This document shows positions 8,835 to 16,098 of a stretch of DNA of 17,626 nt, one piece after another. The notes below the pieces were generated by a model. That model saw only the letters and a list, made by a program, of their open reading frames with translations, made no database searches and was not told the origin of the DNA. This DNA comes from an uncultured Fusobacterium sp. (GTDB lineage Bacteria; Fusobacteriota; Fusobacteriia; Fusobacteriales; Fusobacteriaceae), in contig UQQO01000036.1 of assembly GCA_900543175.1 (NCBI GenBank), forward strand, positions 1-17,626, read 5' to 3'. Within the stretch, counting starts at the first letter, position 1. Every line of letters begins with the position of its first letter. The translations under genes were made by a program, and so were the position numbers.

Positions 8835-9271
8835 AAAAAGTTGAAAAAGAAGAATTTAAACCTCTAATAGTTGCATTTTGCTGTAACTGGTGTAGTTATG
8901 CAGGAGCTGACCTTGCAGGAACTAGCAGATTAAACTACCCTGCAAATGTTAAGATTATAAGAGTTCCTTGCTCATGTAGAGTAAATACTAACTTTATAAT
9001 AAGAGCTTTCCAAAAGGGAGCAGATGGAGTGGTAATAGCAGGTTGTCACCCAGGAGATTGTCACTACTCAACAGGAAACTACTATACAAGACGTCGTTTC
9101 TCAATATTCATCAATCTTCTTGAGTATTTAGGAATTGAAAAGGAACGTTTCAAAATAGATTGGATATCAGCAGCTGAAGCAAATAAATTTGCAACAGTTA
9201 TGAATGAAGTTTTAGAAAATGTTCATAGACTTGGACCAAATAAAAAGTTGAAGGACGGTAGATGGAAATAA
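8822..9271 (+). CDS. flxD: MvhD/FlxD-family [2Fe-2S] electron-transfer subunit
   Basis: The protein is 149 residues and resembles the delta subunit of F420-non-reducing hydrogenase (MvhD), which passes electrons from an oxidoreductase module to HdrA. Conserved cysteines are visible in FCCNWCSYAG (C20, C21, C24), in PCSCRVN and in GCHPGDCHY; these carry the [2Fe-2S] cluster in MvhD. The start ATG at 8822 lies inside the end of hdrA, preceded by GGCGGAGG (8803-8810). No hydrogenase large or small subunit is encoded nearby; the module that follows is an NAD(P)H-type one. This makes it FlxD rather than a hydrogenase part, by analogy with the Desulfovibrio Flx-Hdr cluster. Confidence 0.9.
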   Translation: MSSIEKVEKEEFKPLIVAFCCNWCSYAGADLAGTSRLNYPANVKIIRVPCSCRVNTNFIIRAFQKGADGVVIAGCHPGDCHYSTGNYYTRRRFSIFINLLEYLGIEKERFKIDWISAAEANKFATVMNEVLENVHRLGPNKKLKDGRWK

Positions 9272-10137
9272 TGACTGATAAAATTAGAGAGATAGCTAAA
9301 GAAGCACTTTTAAGTAATAAAGTTCAGATGGTTATTGGTTGGGAAAAAGGGGATTTTTCTTTTGAGTCTACTCCTGTTTTTATAACTGAAGCAGAAAAAG
9401 CAGATTCTCTTGTTTTTGACAAGTATTGTGTAAACAATCTAAGTAAATATCTGATAGAACAAACTAGAAAATATGAGAAAGTAGGAATCTTCTTAAAAGG
9501 TTGTGACTCTTTAGGATTCAACCAACTTTTAAGAGATAATAGAATAGAGAGAGAAAAAGTATATGTTTGGGGAATCCCTTGTAGTGGAATGGTAGATTCT
9601 AAAAATCAAAAATACACTAAATGTGAAAATTGTCTTCACCCAAACCCAGTAGTTTATGATGAGCTTATAGGGGAAGAGGTTACTTCTTTAGGAGATCCAG
9701 AGGATAGATTTAGAGAGGTAAGAATCCTTGAAAATATGAGTGCTGATGAGAGATATGAGTTTTGGAGTAATGAGTTTTCAAGATGTATCAGATGTAATGC
9801 TTGTCGTAATATCTGCCCAGCTTGTAGCTGTGTAAAATGTGTATTTGACAATGATGATGCAAATGTATTAGGAAAAGCAAATGTTGAAACTGAAAATGGA
9901 TTCTTCCACTTAACAAGAGCTTACCACGTTGGTGGAAACTGTGTTGACTGTGGAGAGTGTGCAAGAGTTTGCCCTGCTCATATCAGACTTGATCTATTAA
10001 ATAGAAAGATAATTAAAGATCTAAATGAAACTTATGGAGAGTGGGAAGCTGGAATGGATTCAACTACACCTTCACCATTGGTATCATACACTTTAGAGGA
10101 TAAAGATAACTTTGCAGTGAAAAAAGGAGGGAAATAA
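9262..10137 (+). CDS. flxC: 4Fe-4S dicluster protein, FlxC-like
   Basis: This 291-residue protein has an N-terminal alpha/beta domain (1-170) and a C-terminal dicluster ferredoxin domain. The first cluster motif is C175-C178-C181-C185, directly followed by further cysteines C188, C190 and C193. The second is C227-C230-C233-C237 followed by Pro. The N-terminal part contains KGCDSLGFN and a CENC pair, as in proteins related to coenzyme F420 hydrogenase/dehydrogenase beta subunits. It overlaps flxD by ten bases and touches flxB. ATG 9262 is spaced about six bases from AGGA at 9252; a second ATG at 9271 is possible. In the Flx-Hdr complex, iron-sulfur subunits of this sort sit between the NADH-binding FlxA and FlxD. 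Which of the two adjacent dicluster proteins is called FlxB or FlxC is assigned here by order and similarity and could be swapped. Confidence 0.85.
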   Translation: MEIMTDKIREIAKEALLSNKVQMVIGWEKGDFSFESTPVFITEAEKADSLVFDKYCVNNLSKYLIEQTRKYEKVGIFLKGCDSLGFNQLLRDNRIEREKVYVWGIPCSGMVDSKNQKYTKCENCLHPNPVVYDELIGEEVTSLGDPEDRFREVRILENMSADERYEFWSNEFSRCIRCNACRNICPACSCVKCVFDNDDANVLGKANVETENGFFHLTRAYHVGGNCVDCGECARVCPAHIRLDLLNRKIIKDLNETYGEWEAGMDSTTPSPLVSYTLEDKDNFAVKKGGK

Positions 10138-11162
10138 TGAAAAGAATTTTAAAAAGTAGATTGCCTGAATTATGGGAAGCTATAAACAGTAACTTCGATT
10201 TATTTCTTCCTATGGACAAAGGAACTTTAGTTAATTTCGGAGCTTATGAAGCTGATAAAAATATAAGATTAGATGTTTTAAAAACTAATTCATCAGTAAA
10301 AGAGTTTGTTTTTCCACAAACTGAAACATATCTAAAATTTAAACATAGCAAGAAGAAACTTGAGCTTACTCCAGTAGCTGTTGAGGGTAGAGAGTATGTT
10401 GTTTTTGGGGTAAGAAACTGTGATGCTGCAAGTTTTAAAATAATGGATAACATCTTTTTAAGACAACCAGTAGATACTTACTATAAAGCTCATAGAGATA
10501 GAGGAATAATAGTGACTTTTGCTTGTAACAATCCAGAGGAAACTTGTTTCTGTACAGCATTTGGAATAGATCCTTCAGAAGCATCTCCAGCATCAGATGT
10601 GGCTACTTGGGAAAAGGGAGATTACCTATATTTAGAAGCTAAAAGTGAAAAGGGAGAGAGATTATTAAACTCTGTTGCTATACTTTTAGAAGATGGAGAT
10701 ATAGCTGAGCTTGAGGAGTTAAAAAACTCTATAAAGGCGAAAGTAGCTAATTTACCTTTAAAAGCTTTAGATCCTAAGAAGATAACAAAGGCTCAACAAG
10801 AGATCTTTGATATGGAAGATTTCTGGGGGGATATTAGTAAAAAATGTCTAGCTTGTGGTTCATGTACATTTGTTTGTCCTACTTGCCATTGTTATGATGT
10901 AAAAGATTATGATGGGGGAAATAGTGGAGAGAGATACAGATGTTGGGACTCTTGCATGATTTCAGATTTTACACGTATGGCACATGGAAACCCTAGAACA
11001 TCTCAACTACAAAGAGTTAGACAAAGATTTATGCACAAATTAGTATATTATCCTAAAAATCACGATGGACTATACTCTTGTGTAGGTTGCGGAAGATGTG
11101 TAGAAAAATGTCCAGTAGGTTTAAATATAGTTAGAGTAATAAAAAGATTGGGGGAGGAATAA
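10137..11162 (+). CDS. flxB: 4Fe-4S dicluster protein, FlxB-like (AsrA/HydB family)
   Basis: The 341-residue protein belongs to the group that includes anaerobic sulfite reductase subunit A and the sulfhydrogenase beta subunit. Visible family motifs are GVRNCDAASFKIMD near residue 90 and CNNPEETCFCTAFG near residue 130. The first [4Fe-4S] motif is C237-C240-C243-C247, followed by PTCHC (C250, C252), and the second is C315-C318-C321-C325 followed by Pro. Its ATG overlaps the flxC stop by one base, with AAAGGAGGG just upstream, and flxA starts one base after its stop. In AsrAB and HydBG pairs the A/beta protein takes electrons from the FAD/NAD(P)H-binding partner, and the same pairing is expected here with flxA. 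No AsrC-type sirohaem subunit is nearby, so a sulfite reductase is unlikely. Confidence 0.87.
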   Translation: MKRILKSRLPELWEAINSNFDLFLPMDKGTLVNFGAYEADKNIRLDVLKTNSSVKEFVFPQTETYLKFKHSKKKLELTPVAVEGREYVVFGVRNCDAASFKIMDNIFLRQPVDTYYKAHRDRGIIVTFACNNPEETCFCTAFGIDPSEASPASDVATWEKGDYLYLEAKSEKGERLLNSVAILLEDGDIAELEELKNSIKAKVANLPLKALDPKKITKAQQEIFDMEDFWGDISKKCLACGSCTFVCPTCHCYDVKDYDGGNSGERYRCWDSCMISDFTRMAHGNPRTSQLQRVRQRFMHKLVYYPKNHDGLYSCVGCGRCVEKCPVGLNIVRVIKRLGEE

Positions 11163-11163
11163 G

Positions 11164-12024
11164 ATGAGTTGTAGTTGTGGTTGTCACGATCATGATAACG
11201 ATCCTTTAATGCCAAAAGTTGCAGTAATAACTAACATTAGAAAAGATACTCTTGATGTTACAACATTTAGAATAGAGAGTCCAGAAGGGGGAAAACCTTT
11301 TGATTTTATGCCAGGTCAATGTGCTATGATCTCAGTTCCACCAATAGGAGAAGCAATATTTTCTATCACTTCATCTCCTACAATAAAAGAGTATATGGAG
11401 TGTAGTATCAAAAGATGTGGAATAGTAACTGATTATATTCATCAACTTGAAGAGGGATCAGAGATAGGAATAAGAGGACCTTATGGAAATAACTTCCCAG
11501 TTGAAGAGCCTGATGTTCTAAAGGGAAAAGATCTTCTTTTTATAGCTGGAGGAATAGGACTTGCTCCACTTCGTTCAGTTATAAACTATGTAATGGATAA
11601 TCGTGAAAATTATGGAAAAGTTGATATAGTTTATGGGTCACGTACTCCTGATGATTTAGTTCATCAAAATGATATATTTAATGTATGGCCAAATCAAAAA
11701 GATACAAAGGTTCACCTTACAGTAGACAGAGAGTTTGAAGGTTGGACAGGACATGTAGGATTTGTTCCAAACTATGTAAAAGAGTTAGGTTTAGACAATA
11801 ATAAAGTAGCTCTAGTTTGTGGACCACCTATAATGATTAAATTTGTATTACAAGGGTTAGAGGAGATTGGATTTAAGAAGGAGCAAGTATTTACAACACT
11901 TGAATTAAAAATGAAGTGTGGAGTAGGTAAATGTGGACGTTGCAATATTGGGGATAAGTATGTTTGTAAAGATGGACCAGTATTTAGATGTGACGAAATT
12001 CAAGAACTTCCAAATGAATATTAA
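11164..12024 (+). CDS. flxA: FAD/NAD(P)H-binding oxidoreductase FlxA (AsrB/PyrK-like)
   Basis: This is the likely entry point for NADH. It is a 286-residue ferredoxin-reductase-like protein. An FAD-binding barrel carries PGQCAMISV and FSITSSP. The NAD-binding half starts with IAGGIGLAPLR near residue 130 and includes YGSRTPDD and VCGPPIMIK. A C-terminal [2Fe-2S] site has C252-C257-C260-C268 (C-x4-C-x2-C-x7-C), as in PyrK and AsrB. The N-terminus MSCSCGCHDHD is unusually rich in Cys and His (C3, C5, C7, H8, H10) and precedes the normal PLMPKVA family start. The ATG at 11164 is supported by GGGGAGG at 11151-11157 and is one base from the flxB stop. Specificity for NADH rather than NADPH is inferred from the Flx family. 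Confidence 0.9.
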   Translation: MSCSCGCHDHDNDPLMPKVAVITNIRKDTLDVTTFRIESPEGGKPFDFMPGQCAMISVPPIGEAIFSITSSPTIKEYMECSIKRCGIVTDYIHQLEEGSEIGIRGPYGNNFPVEEPDVLKGKDLLFIAGGIGLAPLRSVINYVMDNRENYGKVDIVYGSRTPDDLVHQNDIFNVWPNQKDTKVHLTVDREFEGWTGHVGFVPNYVKELGLDNNKVALVCGPPIMIKFVLQGLEEIGFKKEQVFTTLELKMKCGVGKCGRCNIGDKYVCKDGPVFRCDEIQELPNEY

Positions 12025-12049
12025 TTAAAAAAATATTAAGGAGAGAGAA

Positions 12050-12730
12050 ATGGCTGAAAAACAAATGGTTGATGTATTTATATTAGGTAAAAAATATTCT
12101 GTTCCTTCAACTCTTACAATAATGGATGCGATGGAATATGCTGGTTATCAACTTATAAGAGGTTGTGGATGTAGATCAGGTTTCTGTGGAGCTTGTGCCA
12201 CTGTATATAGAACAAAGGGAGATACTGAATTAAAAGTTGTTCTTGCTTGTCAAAGTCAAGTTGAAGATGGAATGTATCTTACTCAAATTCCTTTCTTCCC
12301 GGGGAAAAAAGCTGTATATGATATGGATAAAATTGAGCCAACTGCTGATACAATGGGAGAGATGTATCCTGAACTATACAAATGTATAGGATGTAACGCT
12401 TGTACAAAAGGGTGTTCACAAGGATTAAATGTAATGCAATATATAGCATATGCTCAAAGAGGAGAGTTTGAAAAATGTGCTGAAGAGTCTTTTGACTGTG
12501 TAGGTTGTGGAATTTGTGCATCAAGATGTCCTGCTGGAATCACTCACTATAATGTAGGGCTTTTAGCTCGTCGTATAACTGGAAAATATGTTGCTCCTAA
12601 GAGTGAACATTTAATTGAGAGAGTTCAAGAGATCAAAGATGGAAAGATGGATGCTGAACTTGATGAATTAATGAATAAAAGTGTAGATGAACTTAAAGAC
12701 TTATATAATCATAGAGATATAGCTAAATAA
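12050..12730 (+). CDS. Fumarate reductase/SdhB-type iron-sulfur subunit (TfrB N-terminal-like)
   Basis: The N-terminal half is a [2Fe-2S] ferredoxin domain with C41-C46-C49-C67 (C-x4-C-x2-C-x17-C, plus an extra C39). The C-terminal half has two cubane [4Fe-4S] motifs, C112-C115-C118-C122 and C150-C153-C156-C160 followed by Pro, in an HdrC-like arrangement. FrdB and SdhB of respiratory enzymes instead have one [2Fe-2S], one [4Fe-4S] and one [3Fe-4S] site; here the third site has all four cysteines. This resembles the N-terminal part of methanogen thiol:fumarate reductase subunit TfrB. The TfrB C-terminal CCG domain is absent, but HdrB in the same operon supplies one. The protein is 226 residues with a Lys/Glu-rich tail. 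It has a good ribosome site (AAGGAGAGA, 12038-12046) and is followed by the flavoprotein, its expected partner. Confidence 0.87.
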   Translation: MAEKQMVDVFILGKKYSVPSTLTIMDAMEYAGYQLIRGCGCRSGFCGACATVYRTKGDTELKVVLACQSQVEDGMYLTQIPFFPGKKAVYDMDKIEPTADTMGEMYPELYKCIGCNACTKGCSQGLNVMQYIAYAQRGEFEKCAEESFDCVGCGICASRCPAGITHYNVGLLARRITGKYVAPKSEHLIERVQEIKDGKMDAELDELMNKSVDELKDLYNHRDIAK

Positions 12731-12757
12731 TAAAGGTTATTAATTGGAGGTTTATTG

Positions 12758-14359
12758 ATGTATACACCAGAAATGAGAGAATTGATAAAAAAGGTTGAAG
12801 CAACTCGTTCAAAAAGACTTGGGCATGATTTCCCTAGATTATCTCCAGAAGCAAAATTAGAGATTTTAAAGAAAAATCACCCAGACTATATTGAAAGTGG
12901 ATTTAGAGCTATTAACTTAGGAGTAAACAAAGGGCAAAGAGTTCCTTTAGAACTTGCTGATCTAATAGAAGCAAAAAGTAGATTAGAGATGGATAAAATT
13001 GACTTAAATAAAGTTGATTATGATGTAGATGTTCTTATAGTTGGAGCTGGAGGAGCTGGAGCATCTGCTGCAATAGAGGCATACAAAACAGGAGCAAAGG
13101 TAATGATAGCTACTAAACTTCGTTTTGGAGATGCTAATACAATGATGGCAGAGGGAGGAATCCAAGCTGCTGACAAACCAGATGATTCACCTGCAAAACA
13201 CTATCTTGATGTTATGGGTGGAGGACACTTTACAAATGTACCAGAATTAGTAAGAGCACTTGTTCATGATGCTCCAGAGGCTATTAAATGGCTAAATGAT
13301 TTTGGAGTTATGTTTGATAAAGAGGAAGATGGAACTATGCTTACTAACCATGGTGGAGGAACTTCTAGAAAGAGAATGCACGCTGCTGCTGATTACAGTG
13401 GAGCAGAGATAATGCGTGTTCTTAGAGATGAGGTTAGAAACCTTGGTGTAGAAGTAGTAGAGTTTTCACCAGTGGTAGAACTTGTAAAAGATACAGATGG
13501 AAAAGTTGCTGGAGCTATCTTATTCAACCTTGAAACAGAGGAATACTCAGTAGTAAAAGCTAAAACTGTAATCTTAACAACTGGAGGAGCTGGAAGACTT
13601 CACTATCAAGGATTCCCTACTTCAAACCACTATGGAGCTACTGCTGATGGACTTGTATTAGGATATAGAGTGGGAGCAGAACTTGCTTTTGCTGATACTA
13701 TCCAATACCACCCTACTGGAGTTGCATTCCCATCACAAATATTTGGAGCTCTTGTAACTGAAAAGGTAAGAGGACTTGGAGCTACACCTTTAAATATAGA
13801 TGGAGAACAATTTGTATATCACCTTGAAACAAGAGATATTGAAGCTTCAGCTATAATTAATGAGTGTAAAGTAAATGGAAAAGGAATCAATACACCTACT
13901 GGAGAGGTAGGAGTTTGGCTAGATACTCCATTAATTGATATAATTCATGGAGAGGGAACATTGGAAAAGAGACTTCCTGCAATGTATAGAATGTTTAAAA
14001 AGTTTGGAATAGATATGACAAAAGAGCCTATCTTAATCTATCCTACACTTCACTACCAAAATGGTGGACTTCTAATCAATGAGCATGGAGAAACTAAAAT
14101 AGAAAACCTTTATGTAGCTGGAGAGTGTGCTGGAGGAATCCATGGAAGAAATAGATTGATGGGTAACTCACTACTAGATATAATTGTATTTGGACGTAGA
14201 GCTGGTAAGAGTGCTGGGGCTAAGAGTAAATCAGTAGAGATTAAAGATCTAACTCTTGATCATGTGGCTAAATACCATGAAGAATTAAAAGCAAATGGGG
14301 TAGAAACAGATAGAGTATCACCAATGCTATTACCACGTTATAGACATGGGGCAAAATAA
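12758..14359 (+). CDS. Soluble fumarate reductase-type flavoprotein
   Basis: FAD-dependent subunit of the fumarate reductase/succinate dehydrogenase family. The Rossmann motif GAGGAG is at residues 96-101 after an unusual extension of about 88 residues. Catalytic positions of FrdA are all present: H318 in QYHPTG, T334/E335, the proton-donor arginine R359 in TRDIEAS, H432 in LHYQNGG and R466 in NRLMGNS. At the site where FrdA/SdhA bind FAD covalently through His, this protein has N127 (DANTMMAEGG), so FAD should be non-covalent, as in NadB. The C-terminal helical domain of FrdA is missing; only about 65 residues follow R466. ATG 12758 is preferred to TTG 12755 because GGAGG ends at 12750. There is no membrane-anchor gene, so the enzyme is cytoplasmic. 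Fumarate is the likely substrate, but another unsaturated acid cannot be excluded. Confidence 0.88.
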   Translation: MYTPEMRELIKKVEATRSKRLGHDFPRLSPEAKLEILKKNHPDYIESGFRAINLGVNKGQRVPLELADLIEAKSRLEMDKIDLNKVDYDVDVLIVGAGGAGASAAIEAYKTGAKVMIATKLRFGDANTMMAEGGIQAADKPDDSPAKHYLDVMGGGHFTNVPELVRALVHDAPEAIKWLNDFGVMFDKEEDGTMLTNHGGGTSRKRMHAAADYSGAEIMRVLRDEVRNLGVEVVEFSPVVELVKDTDGKVAGAILFNLETEEYSVVKAKTVILTTGGAGRLHYQGFPTSNHYGATADGLVLGYRVGAELAFADTIQYHPTGVAFPSQIFGALVTEKVRGLGATPLNIDGEQFVYHLETRDIEASAIINECKVNGKGINTPTGEVGVWLDTPLIDIIHGEGTLEKRLPAMYRMFKKFGIDMTKEPILIYPTLHYQNGGLLINEHGETKIENLYVAGECAGGIHGRNRLMGNSLLDIIVFGRRAGKSAGAKSKSVEIKDLTLDHVAKYHEELKANGVETDRVSPMLLPRYRHGAK

Positions 14360-14413
14360 TAAGATCAATTATAATTTATCATTCTAATAATTAAAGTAAA
14401 AATATATTATTCC

Positions 14414-14572
14414 TAACATCAAGTTGACGGAATTTGGAAGTGAATATTAGAATCCCTCAGCGAAATGAAGTTAAGAAAATGCAACGTGTTTGAGACGAAG
14501 TCGAGTTTTGCATTTTCAACGGAATGAGCCTAGGGATTCTTTATTCAATGACATGGAGTCAAATTGATGTTA
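14414..14572. repeat. Nested inverted-repeat element (structured RNA or MITE candidate)
   Basis: Three nested pairs of arms fold this 159-base segment into one long imperfect stem. The outer arms 14414-14428 and 14558-14572 pair at 14 of 15 positions. The middle arms 14449-14457 (AGAATCCCT) and 14532-14540 pair perfectly over 9. The inner arms 14475-14484 (GAAAATGCAA) and 14508-14517 pair perfectly over 10, extended by GTT/AAC across a two-base bulge. It starts 55 bases after the flavoprotein stop and contains no open frame. It has no T-run, so it is not a classic terminator. Its GC content and word use differ from the AT-rich flanks, which suggests a small mobile element or a folded RNA. Confidence 0.7.
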
Positions 14573-14584
14573 AAAAGAAAATTA

Positions 14585-14665
14585 GATAACTTAGCTTGAC
14601 TAATAATTGCTAAATGCAAAGGTACTTTGTCAAAACCTAGTGATGTGATAGATAATTGAGCTTAG
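14585..14665 (+). repeat. Inverted repeat copy 1, upstream of dcuC
   Basis: This 81-base segment recurs in reverse orientation at 17352-17431 with 74 of 81 aligned positions identical and one gap. The best-preserved block of 30 bases spans about 14611-14640 and includes the palindrome CAAAG-GTA-CTTTG at 14618-14630. The two ends of the copy (TAACTTAGCTTGA and TTGAGCTTAGTTA) are themselves imperfect inverted repeats. It lies directly between the nested element and the dcuC ribosome site. Confidence 0.85.
14627..14656 (+). promoter_or_regulatory. Candidate promoter of dcuC inside repeat copy 1
   Basis: TTGTCA (14627-14632) and GATAAT (14651-14656) each match the sigma70 hexamers at five of six positions, with an 18-base spacer. 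A start near 14663 would give a leader of about 53 bases ending in the dcuC ribosome site. Both hexamers and the spacer length are the same in the inverted copy, which supports a function but could also be simple repeat ancestry. Confidence 0.45.
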
Positions 14666-14715
14666 TTAGATAAATTATAGTTTTTAATAAAAATATTTAA
14701 CATAGGGGGAATTAA

Positions 14716-16071
14716 ATGAATTTTGTTTTAGCTATTTTAGTAATTATAGCTGTTGGATATTTCATAGTAAAGAAGTATCAAGCACAAGGGGTTTTACTTA
14801 TTGGAGGAGCTATTCTTCTACTTGGAGGAATACTATTAAATGACTCACCTGTTATGGCAAAAAGTGCAACTGGATCACTTTATCTTGATATTTTCTCTCA
14901 ATTGAGTAAAAACTTTATAAAGACATCTGGAAGCTTAGGATTGGCTATTATGATAGTTTCAGCTTTTGCTAAGTACATGGACCATATAGGAGCTAGTACT
15001 GCTCTAGTAAAACTATCTATTAAACCACTTCAAAAATTAAATTCACCATATATAGTTCTTGCACTTTCTTATGTTATAGGGCAAATACTAAATGTATTTA
15101 TTCCAAGTGCTTCAGGACTAGGGGTGCTATTGATGGTTACTGTATATCCAATAGTTGTATCTTTAGGAGTATCTTCATTAGCAGCAACAGCAGTAATTGG
15201 AACTTCAGCTTGTCTTGACTTAGGACCAGCTTCTGGAAATGCTGTTCTTGCTTCAAAAACTGCTGAAATGGATGCAGCTCTTTATTTTGCTAACTATCAA
15301 ATCCCAGTGGCAATAGCAACAGTAATAGTAATCACAATTTTACACTATTTTGTAAATAAAAAAATGGATAGTAAATTAGAGGTTGCAGAGAGCAAAGCTG
15401 ATCTAGAAAGCAAAGAAGAGGATAAACAAGTACCTAAATTCTATGCTTTCTTACCAATTATTCCACTATTAATCATACTTATGTTCAGTCCATTAACTGG
15501 AAGCAGCATTAAAATAGGTGTTGTTGAGGCTATGTTTATGAGTATCACTTTAAGTATGATAATAGAGGGAATTAGAAGAAGAGCATTCAAATCAACTTTA
15601 GCTGAGTTAAAAATAATATTTACAGCAATGGGAAGCCAATTTGCAAATGTTATCACTCTAATTGTTGCTGGAGAGTTCTTTGCACTAGGACTTACTAAAA
15701 TAGGAGTTATCTCTGCTCTAATAGATTCTACAAAATCAGCAGGGCTAGGAGCTCAACCAATGATTTTAGTTATGACAGCAATAATAGTGGTATCTTCTAT
15801 TTTAATGGGATCTGGAAATGCTCCATTCTTTGCCTTTGCAGCTCTTGCACCAGCAGTAGCAGCATCTGTTGACTTAAACCCAATAGTTATGCTTATGCCT
15901 ATGCAACTTTCAGCAGGAATTGCAAGAAGTGTATCTCCTATAACAGCAGTAATAGTTGCTGTAGCAGGAATTTCAGGAGTATCTCCATTTGAAGTTGTAA
16001 AGAGAACAGCTATTCCTATGCTTGGAGGACTTATTGCAGTTGTAGTAACAAATATGATATTATTTGGATAA
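14716..16071 (+). CDS. dcuC: C4-dicarboxylate transporter, DcuC family
   Basis: Integral membrane carrier of 451 residues, close to the 461 of E. coli DcuC, which moves fumarate, malate and succinate during anaerobic growth and can run as a fumarate/succinate antiporter or succinate exporter. The similarity extends end to end: GYFIVKKYQAQGVLLIGG at the start, the MDHIGAS segment near residue 90, LQKLNSPY near 110, SGLGVLL near 135, GSGNAPFFAF near 370 and VSPFEVVKRT near 430. About ten to twelve hydrophobic segments are seen, split by a charged cytoplasmic-type loop at about residues 213-239. ATG 14716 has TAGGGGGA at 14704-14710. Its position after a fumarate reductase suggests substrate supply or product export. 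The 28-base gap to the M20 gene makes the two co-transcribed. The actual substrate is not proven by sequence. Confidence 0.9.
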   Translation: MNFVLAILVIIAVGYFIVKKYQAQGVLLIGGAILLLGGILLNDSPVMAKSATGSLYLDIFSQLSKNFIKTSGSLGLAIMIVSAFAKYMDHIGASTALVKLSIKPLQKLNSPYIVLALSYVIGQILNVFIPSASGLGVLLMVTVYPIVVSLGVSSLAATAVIGTSACLDLGPASGNAVLASKTAEMDAALYFANYQIPVAIATVIVITILHYFVNKKMDSKLEVAESKADLESKEEDKQVPKFYAFLPIIPLLIILMFSPLTGSSIKIGVVEAMFMSITLSMIIEGIRRRAFKSTLAELKIIFTAMGSQFANVITLIVAGEFFALGLTKIGVISALIDSTKSAGLGAQPMILVMTAIIVVSSILMGSGNAPFFAFAALAPAVAASVDLNPIVMLMPMQLSAGIARSVSPITAVIVAVAGISGVSPFEVVKRTAIPMLGGLIAVVVTNMILFG

Positions 16072-16098
16072 GATAAAGATATTTAGGGGGCAAAAAAT

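Noticed and set aside
10137..12024. Anaerobic sulfite reductase AsrAB
   Set aside because: FlxB and FlxA resemble AsrA and AsrB, but there is no sirohaem subunit AsrC and the pair is embedded in an Hdr-MvhD operon.
12758..14359. L-aspartate oxidase (NadB) or adenylylsulfate reductase alpha subunit
   Set aside because: It shares non-covalent FAD with NadB, but it sits beside an SdhB-like iron-sulfur subunit, has an N-terminal extension, and no nadA/nadC genes are nearby; the fumarate reductase catalytic residues argue against APS reductase.
14414..14572. Rho-independent terminator for the reductase operon
   Set aside because: The stem is long and interrupted and is not followed by a T-run on the plus strand, so it does not fit a standard terminator.
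14360..14715. CRISPR array or tRNA in the intergenic stretch
   Set aside because: There are no regularly spaced direct repeats and no cloverleaf with a CCA-type acceptor; the structure is inverted and not tandem.
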